Positions 35,976 to 43,871 are shown, counted from the first letter of the stretch. The stretch: 60,825 bases of DNA from PALSA-1355 sp041499515 (GCA_041499515.1 JBGQKM010000001.1:1-60825), one strand, 5' to 3'. Made by a program: numbers and translations. Notes: generated from the letters alone by a model not told the origin.

Positions 35976-36557
35976 CTACTCAATTCTTGAGCCAGGCGTG
36001 ACCAACTCGTTGAAGCGATCGACCGGCTCGCCGGCCGTCCAGGCCAGGCCGCGCAACAACAAGACGCGAAACAGCGGGTCGTCAAACGTCCAACTGTAGT
36101 GACCCAAGATCGAACAAAACACGCGGCCCCGGCCGGGTTCGAACGTCCACAGCAGCGGTCGCGGCTGGCCTTCTTCGACCTGCGTGGCCAGCACGTTGAC
36201 GCGCGCCGGGTCGCCGATCAGGTTCCAGTAGCTTTCGTCGACAAATCGGGCCGCGGTGAACCCGGCCGTGATCGGATGTTCGGCGTCGGCGCGAAACTGC
36301 AGATCGAGCGCGCCATGCCGGTAACGCGCCTGGCGGTCGTCCCAGGCCAGCCCGATGCGGCGCGCCAACTCCTCCGGGGCGCGCTGGCCGTTGACCGCAA
36401 AGTGCAAGTACACCAGCCCGCCGCCACGCTCCAAAAATGCGTCGAGCTCTTTGGCGCGCGCGGGGTTCCAGCCGGGATTGGCCGAGAAAAACGCCACGAC
36501 GTCGGCCGTCTTCCACTGTTCGGGCGTGGGCCAGGGATTGGCCGTCGCCACGCGCAC
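35976..36557 (-). pseudogene. 5'-truncated ThuA-like domain gene
   Basis: The readable part is 193 residues from a GTG at 36557, and the frame is open upstream only to a TAG near 36573. The sequence is clearly ThuA (glutamine-amidotransferase-like fold): VATANPWPTPEQWKTADVVA, FFSANPGWNPARAKELDAFL, ERGGGLVYLHFAVNGQRAPE and a late GRGRVFCSILGHYSWTFDDP. Family members normally have a signal peptide plus an N-terminal strand with a 'GxxDHGPGEH'-like motif before this point; about 60 residues are missing. The break coincides with the edge of the accessory block to its right, so I infer loss of the 5' end by insertion or rearrangement. A shortened product could still be made. Confidence 0.65.
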
Positions 36558-37335
36558 GCGCGGCGCCAGTCCCTAGCGAGATGTCAGCAGTAGCGCCTGG
36601 TTGGCCGGTCAGCCGTTTTGCTCGACTGCCGACGTCGAGAACGGCCACAGCGAGATTGAGTTCGAGTCTGCGGCGGTGCCCCCCCCCAACGTGTGAAGCA
36701 CTCTCGACGCTATCGGTCTCAGCAGCCAACTCCATCTTCAACCTCAAGATGTGGGCATTGTAAGTGGCTTTGCGTTTACGGTCGGTGTGGGGTGGAGTCG
36801 TCGGCAATGCCTCATCATAGGTCGATGCAAATTCCGACGCCAAAGCGACCGACCGAATCGACTCGTATACTTGAATCACTTCATGCGCCATTTTCACGTC
36901 CAGCGGGGACTTTCGGGATCGAAACAGGCTCGATAGACCTGCTTCAATCGTCGTGCGGTTGGCTCCGCGAGCGAGCTGTTCCATCAAATGGAAGTCGCCG
37001 GGTTTGTTATTGTGCGCGAGAATTGGCGCTTTGGCGTATTTTAATGGCATTTCTGCCGGCGTCCACCTTGCCTCGCAGTGGCCGTGCCAGACTTTCACTG
37101 TGATTGGCGGCGTGAGATATACCAGCCGAGAACCGTTTTGCCCACCTTGAAGGAACGCCAACCTTGCACCCTCAAGTTCCTTGGCGTCGTTTGGACTCAA
37201 GAGGTTATTAGAGTGGCAGCCAGTACATCCAAAACTACCGAACTCGTAAAATGGATCATCCCGCCGTTCGTCCGGGCGTTCGCTCGCGCTGTATGGCCGG
37301 CGTAGGTGAACGATGATGCCCTTGGGTGCTGCCAT
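36082..37335 (-). CDS. CTGCH-motif partner protein in the Nmad3-like operon
   Basis: Of 417 codons only about the first 240 look genuine; from about 36573 the frame runs through ThuA sequence out of phase. The ATG at 37335 comes 1 bp after the upstream gene's stop, so the two are coupled. Features: DDPFYEFGSFGCTGCHSNNL near residues 26-45, LEGARLAFLQGGQNGSRLVY, LTPPITVKVWHG, EARWTPAEMPLKYAKAPILA and HLMEQLARGANRTTIEAGLS. No signal peptide precedes the CTGCH, so a metal or redox site is likelier than heme c. A run of nine G (36679-36687) lies in the late coding part; one G fewer would give a stop at 36609 after AADSNSISLWPFSTSAVEQN. I do not recognise a named family. Confidence 0.6.
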   Translation of the reverse strand: MAAPKGIIVHLRRPYSASERPDERRDDPFYEFGSFGCTGCHSNNLLSPNDAKELEGARLAFLQGGQNGSRLVYLTPPITVKVWHGHCEARWTPAEMPLKYAKAPILAHNNKPGDFHLMEQLARGANRTTIEAGLSSLFRSRKSPLDVKMAHEVIQVYESIRSVALASEFASTYDEALPTTPPHTDRKRKATYNAHILRLKMELAAETDSVESASHVGGGHRRRLELNLAVAVLDVGSRAKRLTGQPGATADISLGTGAARARGDGQSLAHARTVEDGRRRGVFLGQSRLEPRARQRARRIFGAWRRAGVLALCGQRPARPGGVGAPHRAGLGRPPGALPAWRARSAVSRRRRTSDHGRVHRGPICRRKLLEPDRRPGARQRAGHAGRRRPAATAAVDVRTRPGPRVLFDLGSLQLDV

Positions 37336-37336
37336 G

Positions 37337-38074
37337 TTAGTTGTTCCTCGGAATGAGTTGGACGCCTTGTTTGTGCAACCACCGCAAAAACTGGGCTGGC
37401 CTATTGATCGTCGGAGGCACCGCGCTGCGCTGAATAAAGCCGTCTTTCACCGACAAGCCGCCCCAATCGTCTAGGATGTCCTGTCGAACGCGATATGCGC
37501 GGCCGCGCCACTCCCCAATGGGGATACATCGGTCGAACCGACCCGATAAATCAGGCTTGGCTCGCACAACAATGTCGGTCTCACCTCGCCTCGACTTGCG
37601 GACGTGCGCGTTCTCATGCCACCGTTCGCGTGGAACATCGGCCACGCCTACCACGTCCTGTACAACGTACATGCCCAGTAGGGCATAGATTAGTTTGTGT
37701 TCGCAACAGTGAACCGGGTGCAAACCGCCGTAAAACACCAACAGGTCACCTTCACTCATGTTCGCCATCCCGGCCCCACGACGATCCCCATCATCGCCGT
37801 AGGTCAGAAAGTCGAAGTCTGGGTCCAAGTGCATGGGATACTGAAGCAAATCCTGCGGGAATCGCAGGTCGTCGCGCAGGTCGCAATCGTGTAGGCCACA
37901 AAAGCTTTGCAGGGCTGGGAGTATCTCGCCGTAACGGCGTTCAAGACCCTCGTGGAATGGGGTACCGAGATTCTCGGGTATCGGCACGTATACGAACCGC
38001 CGCTCAGCATCGACGGGGGCATTCCAGCCGCCATATGCTTGATCGACGCCGATTCTGACGAGTAATGCCTTCAT
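37337..38074 (-). CDS. Nmad3-like protein (nucleotide modification associated domain 3)
   Basis: A 245-residue cytoplasmic protein. I start at the ATG at 38074 because MKALLVRIGVDQAYGGWNAP is the conserved N-terminus; the longer frame adds an unlike basic extension. Other conserved-looking parts are RFVYVPIPENLGTPFHEGLE, DPDFDFLTYGDDGDRRGAGM, SEGDLLVFYGGLHPV and HKLIYALLGMYVV. From memory this matches the Nmad3 family, proposed by genome context to act in DNA base hypermodification or its sensing; no reaction is proven. The gene is followed after 1 bp by the CTGCH-motif gene, and diverges from an EcsC-family gene across a 163-bp region that holds an inverted repeat and a 22-bp direct repeat. 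Confidence 0.65.
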   Translation of the reverse strand: MKALLVRIGVDQAYGGWNAPVDAERRFVYVPIPENLGTPFHEGLERRYGEILPALQSFCGLHDCDLRDDLRFPQDLLQYPMHLDPDFDFLTYGDDGDRRGAGMANMSEGDLLVFYGGLHPVHCCEHKLIYALLGMYVVQDVVGVADVPRERWHENAHVRKSRRGETDIVVRAKPDLSGRFDRCIPIGEWRGRAYRVRQDILDDWGGLSVKDGFIQRSAVPPTINRPAQFLRWLHKQGVQLIPRNN

Positions 38075-38154
38075 GTTTTCGCGCTTTTGTGTTGGCTCTA
38101 TTGTCGCTGATACGAAACTGCGGTTAATCGTTATCGCGTAATCGGTTCGACCCA

Positions 38155-38176
38155 ACACGCATTGACGCATTGCATC
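38155..38176. repeat. Direct repeat, left copy, flanking the EcsC gene
   Basis: A 22-bp sequence beginning acacgcattgacgcattgca, identical to 39168-39189. It contains the tandem heptamer cgcattg-a-cgcattg. Part of this left copy also forms an inverted repeat: cattgacgc (38160-38168) with gcgtcaatg (38180-38188). Confidence 0.85.
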
Positions 38177-38237
38177 TCGGCGTCAATGATATTTGTCTCA
38201 GGCCGCGTCCGAATTGTCTGTCCCGTAAGCACTCGAT

Positions 38238-39101
38238 ATGCACGAGCCGCAAAAACCGCTGTCAGCCGAAGACTTGCGCTTTATAGATGAGGCTGCGCTC
38301 TACCTGGAAGAACCACGATTCCTTATGAAGGTCGCCAATCTCGTCGGCAAGCCCGCCGAGTGGGCTCTTACCGTGCTGCCAAAAAAGGCGCACGCTTTGG
38401 TGAGCGACGCGACTCAATCGGCGCTGAATGGTGCCTTGTACGTAGGCGTGCGCAGCTTGACGAGCCACAGGATACTGGCCGCTGGCCCGCGCGTTCACGT
38501 TACGCTGACCGCGATTGCCGGGGCCGTCGGCGGGCTGTTCGGCTTGTTCGGCGCGGCAGTGGAAATACCCCTCACGACCACGCTGATGATGCGCTCGATC
38601 GCCCAAATCGCCAAGGGAAACGGGTCCGACTTGGCCGATCCGGAAACGCTGATGCAATGCCTTTCAGTTTTCAGCTTCGGCGCGCCCAACCTTGAAGCTA
38701 TGGAATCGGCATTTCTTTCCGCGCGTTTTGCCTTGGCAGAAGAGGTGAAGCGCGCGGCGGCCTTTGTTGCCGGTCGCACCGCCGAGGGGATCGCTACGGC
38801 TGTGAAGAATGGTGCCGCCCCGGCGTTAGTGAACCTTCTCAATAAAATCGCCGCTCGATTTCAGATTCAGGTTACTGAGAAGCTGGCTGCCGAAGCGATA
38901 CCCATTGCCGGTGCCCTTGGGGGTGCGCTCATCAACGCCGCATTCACCGATCACTTTAATCGCGTGGCCGAATTTCATTTCGGTATCGTGCGGCTCGAAC
39001 GCCAGTCCGGTCAAGACGTTGTTCAGGCTGCATATCTCAAAGCCGTCGAGCGAGCGAAGCAGCGCCGACGCCCCAACGATCCGAACGCCGGCAGCACGTG
39101 A
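38238..39101 (+). CDS. EcsC-family protein
   Basis: A 287-residue protein. EcsC-like landmarks are GAVGGLFGLFGAAVEIPLTT followed by TLMMRSIAQIAKGNGSDLAD, PETLMQCLSVFSFGAP and, late, AAEAIPIAGALGGALINAAF and TDHFNRVAEFHFGIVRLERQ. EcsC domains occur alone in many bacteria and next to the EcsAB transporter in Bacillus; their function is unclear, with hydrophobic Gly/Ala stretches suggesting peripheral membrane contact. It diverges from the Nmad3-like operon. Perfect 22-bp direct repeats lie 62 bp before and 67 bp after it, consistent with a cassette. Length is normal for the family. Confidence 0.82.
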   Translation: MHEPQKPLSAEDLRFIDEAALYLEEPRFLMKVANLVGKPAEWALTVLPKKAHALVSDATQSALNGALYVGVRSLTSHRILAAGPRVHVTLTAIAGAVGGLFGLFGAAVEIPLTTTLMMRSIAQIAKGNGSDLADPETLMQCLSVFSFGAPNLEAMESAFLSARFALAEEVKRAAAFVAGRTAEGIATAVKNGAAPALVNLLNKIAARFQIQVTEKLAAEAIPIAGALGGALINAAFTDHFNRVAEFHFGIVRLERQSGQDVVQAAYLKAVERAKQRRRPNDPNAGST

Positions 39102-39167
39102 GCGCACGATCCGAAAGGAGGAGCAAGAGTTGGCTGCGCTTTTGTGATGGCCCATTAGAGAAGACCG

Positions 39168-39189
39168 ACACGCATTGACGCATTGCATC
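39168..39189. repeat. Direct repeat, right copy, flanking the EcsC gene
   Basis: Identical over 22 bp to 38155-38176, same orientation, with a 1013-bp offset. The flanking bases differ at once on both sides, so the identity is confined to the repeat. No third copy was noticed in the window. Confidence 0.85.
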
Positions 39190-39494
39190 ATGCGATCACA
39201 GCAACAGCGCATCGGGCGGTTTGATCCCCGCGTCCCCGTCCGGCCGCTGACTAGGACTAGCCGAAAATGGGCTGCGCGCGCCAAGCTAAAACGCTGTGAT
39301 TATCACCACTTTTTAACCCCACCCGCCCGCTGCCTGTCAATCACAATCGGCAAAATCAGCATCATTTCTTGGTGCTCAAGGGCCTGTCCTAGCGTATCCC
39401 GCTAGCTCTCAAAGCCGATTCCATGCGTATATGTATGGCCGAACCGCGGCCGCTGTCAACGATCCTGTCACTGCTCACCTGCCCGGAGCCAGGA

Positions 39495-39677
39495 TCATGC
39501 CACGCAAACGATCAACTCCCGAGCGCCGATGGTTGCTCGGCCAGCTCCGCAAACAAAGTTCGGATAAGCGGCATGCGCGGCGGCCCAGGCCGAAACCGCG
39601 CAGGTGATAGCCACCAACGTAAGCACGCTTTGAAGAATGCGCGACGCGCGGGGATGCGTGGGATGGCATGTCTGCAT
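39495..39677 (-). CDS. Short signal-peptide frame, probable gene fragment
   Basis: A 60-codon minus-strand frame from ATG 39677. It begins with a basic region then ILQSVLTLVAITCAVSAWAA and AHA|A, a credible Sec signal peptide, followed by only about 25 residues before TGA. No Shine-Dalgarno stands out. It may be the surviving 5' end of a secreted protein, conceivably of the truncated ThuA gene on the same strand at 36.6 kb, but I cannot show homology to the missing part. It starts just 14 bp beyond repeat copy 1. Confidence 0.3.
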   Translation of the reverse strand: MQTCHPTHPRASRILQSVLTLVAITCAVSAWAAAHAAYPNFVCGAGRATIGARELIVCVA

Positions 39678-39690
39678 GATGCAGGGAGTC

Positions 39691-39885
39691 CGTCGTTCGA
39701 TTCGCCCCGGCGCTGACGGCCGTTTCGCTTGCGTAAATCTTCTCATACCCGACTCGCAAATTCCAGTTCCGTGCGATGAGGAAAGTACAAATCCGCACAG
39801 CTTCCCGTACACCGTTTCGCACAGCAACAACCTGCTGTCGGGCCTGAAAACGGCGCAAAACACGAGGGTACCATTTTCTCGATTT
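39691..39885. repeat. Roughly 200-bp repeat, copy 1, left of the DUF1501 gene
   Basis: Closely similar to 41501-41704 in the same orientation. Shared blocks include cgttcgattcg, ctcgcaaattccagttccg, acaaatccgcacagcttccc, acaacctgctgtcgggcctg and the final ctcgattt. Differences are scattered substitutions and small indels, with no coding bias evident, so I regard it as non-coding. Confidence 0.8.
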
Positions 39886-40097
39886 GGGCAGTGGGTTTGC
39901 ATTCGCGTCGACGATCTTTCACAATAGGAAAACCAGCGGGATCGACGGCGAACTTCGGTTCGCGCGGCGAACGAACCAGGGCGACCACCGGGGACCCGGC
40001 AAAACGTGGACAGCGAGCTTGCACGATGGCGCCTATTTCGCGCGGATTGAAATAAGCAGCCCGCAACGGCTCGCTCCGGCGCGAGGGAGAACTTTTG

Positions 40098-41483
40098 GTG
40101 CTTACGATTTTCGGAAACCGACAACGACCCTTCTGCGATGGGATTTCGCGCCGCAGCTTTTTGCGGATCGGTTCGCTCGGGCTGGGCGGGCTGTCCATGG
40201 CCCGGTTGCTGCGCGCCGAGGCGCAGGCGGGGCGCGGGGTGACGAACCGTTCGGTCATCATTGTTTATCTGCCGGGCGGGCCCACGCAGCACGAAACGTT
40301 CGATCCCAAGCCGGGCGCCCCGCTCGAAGTTCGTGGGTCGTTCAGGCCGGCCAGCACCAGCATCCCCGGCGTTCAGTTTTGCGAAACACTCCCCAAGCTG
40401 TCTCGGATTGCGGACAAGTATTCGATCGTGCGGACGCTGACGGGGATGAAGAACCGCCACGAATCGTTCCAGTGTTATACGGGGCGTCCGGGGGGCAAAA
40501 GCGAAGACAACGAACCGGCCGGCGGCTGGCCGGGGTTTGGGTCGATGGTCTCCAGCGTGCTTCCGCCGGCTGCCGACGGCATGATTCCCTATGTCGATGC
40601 CTCGCCAAAAATGCCGTATGGCCCCTACAACAACCGCGGCCTGCACGACGGAAGCGCCAAGGAGTCGTGGCCCGGGTTTACCGGCCCTCGGCACATCCCG
40701 TTCGCGCTGGAAGGGGAAGTGAAAGCCGATTTGGTGCTCAATGGCATCGATCGTTCGATGCTTGCCGATCGACGCGCGCTGCTCTCGGCGCTTGGGCGTT
40801 ATCAGGATCGATTCAACGTGGATGGCCTGGACAAGTTCCAGCAACAAGCATTCGAGTTGCTTACGTCGAGTCGCCTGGCCACGGCGTTGGATCTGGAAAA
40901 GGAGGATCCCAAAGTTCGAGCGCGCTATGGCGAAAGCCAGGAGACCCACCCGAGTTATGGCGGGGCTCCGCAGAATCCCCAGAATCTCTTGTTGGCTCGT
41001 CGAATCGTCGAGGCCGGTGTGCGTTGCGTCAGCGTCGCCTTTGGCGCTTGGGATTGGCACGGCACCCAACGCGACGGGAGCCTTGAGTATCACTCGAAAA
41101 AATATCTGCCGGTTTTCGACCATGCCCTGTCGGTGTTCCTGAGCGATCTGGCCGAGCGGGGGCTACTCGAAACCGTTTCGGTCGTCGTATGGGGAGAGTT
41201 TGGACGTACGCCTCGAATCAACACGCAGGCCGGCCGCGACCACTGGCCGGGCACGCAATCCGTTTTGCTGGCGGGGGGCGGAATTCAGGGGGGGCGAATC
41301 ATCGGCAAGACCGACAGCCTGGGAGGCGTGCCCGTCGAGCGCCCGGTGCATGTCCAGGAAGTTTTTGCCTCGCTCTACCGCAACCTGGGAATCGACGTGA
41401 ACACCGTCACCGTCCGCGATCTGAACGGCCGTCCGAATTTTCTGGTCGACGAGAATCGCCAGCCGATCGACGAGTTGTATTAG
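40098..41483 (+). CDS. DUF1501 domain protein with Tat signal, second copy
   Basis: A 461-residue DUF1501 member. I take the GTG at 40098 as start, giving the family-typical MLTIFGNRQRPFCDGISRRS; a TTG one codon earlier is an alternative, and gggaga lies upstream. SRRSFLRIGSLGLGGLSMAR is a twin-arginine signal. Landmarks: VIIVYLPGGPTQHETFDPKP, AFGAWDWHGT and VVWGEFGRTPRINTQAGRDH followed by AGGGIQGGRIIGKTD. It is about 30-40 percent like the 5.1-6.4 kb gene by eye, so a different subfamily. The same roughly 200-bp repeat lies on both sides. No DUF1549/DUF1553 partner is adjacent. Confidence 0.92.
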   Translation: MLTIFGNRQRPFCDGISRRSFLRIGSLGLGGLSMARLLRAEAQAGRGVTNRSVIIVYLPGGPTQHETFDPKPGAPLEVRGSFRPASTSIPGVQFCETLPKLSRIADKYSIVRTLTGMKNRHESFQCYTGRPGGKSEDNEPAGGWPGFGSMVSSVLPPAADGMIPYVDASPKMPYGPYNNRGLHDGSAKESWPGFTGPRHIPFALEGEVKADLVLNGIDRSMLADRRALLSALGRYQDRFNVDGLDKFQQQAFELLTSSRLATALDLEKEDPKVRARYGESQETHPSYGGAPQNPQNLLLARRIVEAGVRCVSVAFGAWDWHGTQRDGSLEYHSKKYLPVFDHALSVFLSDLAERGLLETVSVVVWGEFGRTPRINTQAGRDHWPGTQSVLLAGGGIQGGRIIGKTDSLGGVPVERPVHVQEVFASLYRNLGIDVNTVTVRDLNGRPNFLVDENRQPIDELY

Positions 41484-41500
41484 CCCAAGACGCCTGAAAT

Positions 41501-41704
41501 CGGTCGTTCGATTCGCTGGAACGGGTGATGGCCGTTGGGGCCGCGACAATCTTTTCGTTTCTCATGCCCGGCTCGCAAATTCCAGTTCCGGACGATGGCG
41601 GAAAGACAAATCCGCACAGCTTCCCGCACATCCTTCCGCACAGCGACAACCTGCTGTCGGGCCTGAAAACGGCCCATAACCCAAGGGCACGATTTCCTCG
41701 ATTT
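41501..41704. repeat. Roughly 200-bp repeat, copy 2, right of the DUF1501 gene
   Basis: The second copy of the element at 39691-39885, beginning 18 bp after the DUF1501 stop and ending 100 bp before the radical SAM start. Same orientation as copy 1, offset about 1.8 kb. The rest of the gap (41705-41803) holds nothing recognisable. Confidence 0.8.
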
Positions 41705-41803
41705 TTCGGTGTGCGGTGCCCGAATTGAGGATAACAGGTATCCAGGTTTGCGCGATCGGATTGGTTTGCCGCGCGGTTGTCCATTCGTGAGAGAGCAACG
41801 CAC

Positions 41804-42763
41804 ATGAGCAACGTACCCGTGACCTACGGCATCACGCAGCGGATCGATGCGATTACCCGAATTCCACCGGAACGCCGCCAGGCGGCCCCGCCGATTCCGC
41901 GCAGCGTGAAGATCGAGATGACCGCGCGCTGCGACTTCAATTGTTTCTTCTGCGCCACCGCCAAGCGGCTGCGTCGCAAGGCCGATATCGAACCCGAGTT
42001 CTTCCGCCGGATCGTGCGCGAAATACGCGACGCGGGCGTGGAAGAATTGGGCGTTTTCTATCTGGGCGAATCGTTCCTCTGCTCGTGGCTGCCCGACGCG
42101 ATCCGCTTTGCCAAACAGGAATGCGGGTTTCCTTACGTCTTTCTGACGACCAACGGCCGGCTCGCGACGCCGGACCGCGTGGCCGCCTGCATGGCTGCGG
42201 GCCTCGATAGCCTCAAGTTCAGTTTCAACAACGCCGACGCCGAGCAATTCACGGCCGTGACTCAAGTACCGGGCAAGGAATTTTTCACCGTGGTCGAGAA
42301 CCTCAAGTCGGCCCGGCGGGTGCGCGACGAAGGCGGATACAAGTGCGGCTTGTATGCGTCGAGCATTCGCTACGACGGCGAACAATTGACGCGCATGGAA
42401 GCCGCCGTCGAAGAGATTCGGCCGTATGTCGACGAACACTATTGGCTGCCCCTGTATGGTCAGGCGGGCCTGACCGCCGGCGCCAATGGCACGGTCCCGG
42501 TCGCGGGAAACCCTGGGCGGCTGGAAGCCATGCGCGATCCGATCCCTTGCTGGTCGATCTTCACCGAAGGCCACATTACTTACGACGGCCGCTTGTCGGC
42601 CTGTTGCTTCGACCACGATGGACGCTTTACGATGGGCGACCTGACGACCACCCGTTTCGCCGAAGCCTGGAACAGCGCGCCGTTTCAAGAGCTGCGCCAA
42701 GCCCATCTGCGCGGCAGCGTCTGCGGCACCGTCTGCGAAGGCTGCATCGCCTACCACGGCTGA
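41804..42763 (+). CDS. Radical SAM protein with SPASM-like C-terminus
   Basis: A 319-residue radical S-adenosylmethionine enzyme. I start at ATG 41804. The [4Fe-4S] motif is C-x3-C-x2-C in MTARCDFNCFFCATAKRLRR. The half TIM barrel follows (YLGESFLCSWLPDAIRF, VFLTTNGRLATPDRVAACMA, LDSLKFSFNNADAEQF). The C-terminal part has a SPASM-type cysteine set: PCWSIFTEGHITYDGRLSAC, CFDHDGRFTMGDL and CGTVCEGC. SPASM proteins modify peptides, cofactors or sulfatase maturation targets. No precursor peptide or obvious partner is adjacent, so the substrate is unknown. Confidence 0.9.
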   Translation: MSNVPVTYGITQRIDAITRIPPERRQAAPPIPRSVKIEMTARCDFNCFFCATAKRLRRKADIEPEFFRRIVREIRDAGVEELGVFYLGESFLCSWLPDAIRFAKQECGFPYVFLTTNGRLATPDRVAACMAAGLDSLKFSFNNADAEQFTAVTQVPGKEFFTVVENLKSARRVRDEGGYKCGLYASSIRYDGEQLTRMEAAVEEIRPYVDEHYWLPLYGQAGLTAGANGTVPVAGNPGRLEAMRDPIPCWSIFTEGHITYDGRLSACCFDHDGRFTMGDLTTTRFAEAWNSAPFQELRQAHLRGSVCGTVCEGCIAYHG

Positions 42764-43007
42764 TCGCGAAAAAAGGGGTCGGGAGTCTTTTCCGGCCGGC
42801 GCGCTATCGCGCCCCGGGACGATCCGAAAACCGCATCTCCGTTTCCGGCGGAAGTTCCAGGCCAATGAGGTTTTTTGCCGGCGAAGAATTTAGCTCCCCG
42901 CGCGACGTCCAAACCGACCGGGCATCTGGTACAATTCTGGGCTTGGATCGTCCCAAAGGGCCTGCAACGCGCGCCGTCGCTCTGGCCGAGTGGCGGTATT
43001 TCCAGCC

Positions 43008-43871
43008 ATGAAAGTCTTCAACTGTGTAGCCATCGTGGGCGTCGGACTGATCGGAGGATCGGTCGGCCTGGCTCTGCGCCAGCGCAATCTGGCCAAGAAG
43101 GTGATCGGCGCCGGCTCGCGGCCGGCCACCTTGGACACCGCCCTGCAATTGGGCGCGATCAGCGCGATCGCCGGCGATCTGAAAGGCGCCGTGGCCGAAG
43201 CCGACCTGGTCGTGGTTTGCGCGCCGGTCGGACATATCATCGACCAGGTTCGCCAGATCGCCTCGCTCTGCCGGCCGGGCACGCTGATCACCGACGCCGG
43301 CAGCACCAAGGCGGAAATCGTCAATCAGCTCGAACAGGCCGCGGCCAGCGATCGGGCGTGGAATCGCGAGGTCCGCTTTGTCGGCAGCCATCCGCTGGCC
43401 GGCAACGAGAAAAAAGGGCCGCAGCACGCCCGCGTCGATTTGTTTGCCGGTCGAACGGTCGTGCTCACGCCCACGGCCAGCACGCGCAGCGAAGATTGCC
43501 AGACGCTGGCGGATTTTTGGACCGGCCTGGGGGCTCGGGTGGTGCAAATGCCGGCCGACGAGCACGATCGGGCCTTGGCGGCGACCAGCCACCTGCCGCA
43601 CCTGCTCTCAGCAGCCATTGCGGCCTCGACGCCCGAGCAGTACGTTACGCTTACGGCCGGCGGTTGGCAGGATACGACGCGTATCGCGGCCGGCGACCCC
43701 CTGTTGTGGCGGCAGATCATGCTGGCCAATCGAGCCCACTTGCTGGCCTCGCTGGACCGCTTCACCCGACAGCTGGCCGATTGGCGTAAAGTGCTGGACA
43801 CAGGCGATGCCGTGGAATTGGAGCGACTTCTGAGAGAGGCCAAGCGTATCCGAGATGCTGTGGGAAGTTGA
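43008..43871 (+). CDS. tyrA: Prephenate dehydrogenase
   Basis: A 287-residue enzyme that oxidatively decarboxylates prephenate (or arogenate) in tyrosine synthesis, using NAD(P)+. The ATG at 43008 opens the dinucleotide-binding motif VAIVGVGLIGGSVGLALRQR. VVVCAPVGHIIDQV, TDAGSTKAEIV and RFVGSHPLAGNEKKGPQHAR (the family's 'HPM/LAG..G' segment) are conserved, as is DRALAATSHLPHLLSAAIAA. There is no chorismate mutase or ACT domain. Its last 17 bp overlap the start of purL, implying coupled translation. Confidence 0.9.
   Translation: MKVFNCVAIVGVGLIGGSVGLALRQRNLAKKVIGAGSRPATLDTALQLGAISAIAGDLKGAVAEADLVVVCAPVGHIIDQVRQIASLCRPGTLITDAGSTKAEIVNQLEQAAASDRAWNREVRFVGSHPLAGNEKKGPQHARVDLFAGRTVVLTPTASTRSEDCQTLADFWTGLGARVVQMPADEHDRALAATSHLPHLLSAAIAASTPEQYVTLTAGGWQDTTRIAAGDPLLWRQIMLANRAHLLASLDRFTRQLADWRKVLDTGDAVELERLLREAKRIRDAVGS

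Larger units (their letters stand above)
39102..40097. other. Gene-poor kilobase right of the EcsC gene
   Basis: This roughly 1-kb stretch holds the right 22-bp repeat (39168-39189), a perfect inverted repeat ctagcg-tatcc-cgctag (39389-39405), a short minus-strand frame with a signal peptide (39495-39677) and copy 1 of a roughly 200-bp repeat (39691-39885). I see no intact gene. The long minus-strand frame that continues through the DUF1501 gene is a shadow. The stretch looks like scar tissue from insertion or deletion. Confidence 0.5.

Noticed and set aside
36082..36573. C-terminal 160 codons of the CTGCH-motif frame
   Set aside because: This part is ThuA sequence read out of phase and has shadow-like Arg/Gly-rich composition; I keep the frame's formal end but do not treat this part as protein evidence.
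37200..37260. CTGCH as a c-type heme site in the Nmad3-operon partner
   Set aside because: The protein has no signal peptide, while c-type heme is attached outside the cytoplasm. A metal site is a better reading.
39495..41123. Long minus-strand frame through the DUF1501 gene and repeat copy 1
   Set aside because: It is the shadow of the DUF1501 gene on the other strand; only its last 60 codons, with a signal peptide, deserve mention.
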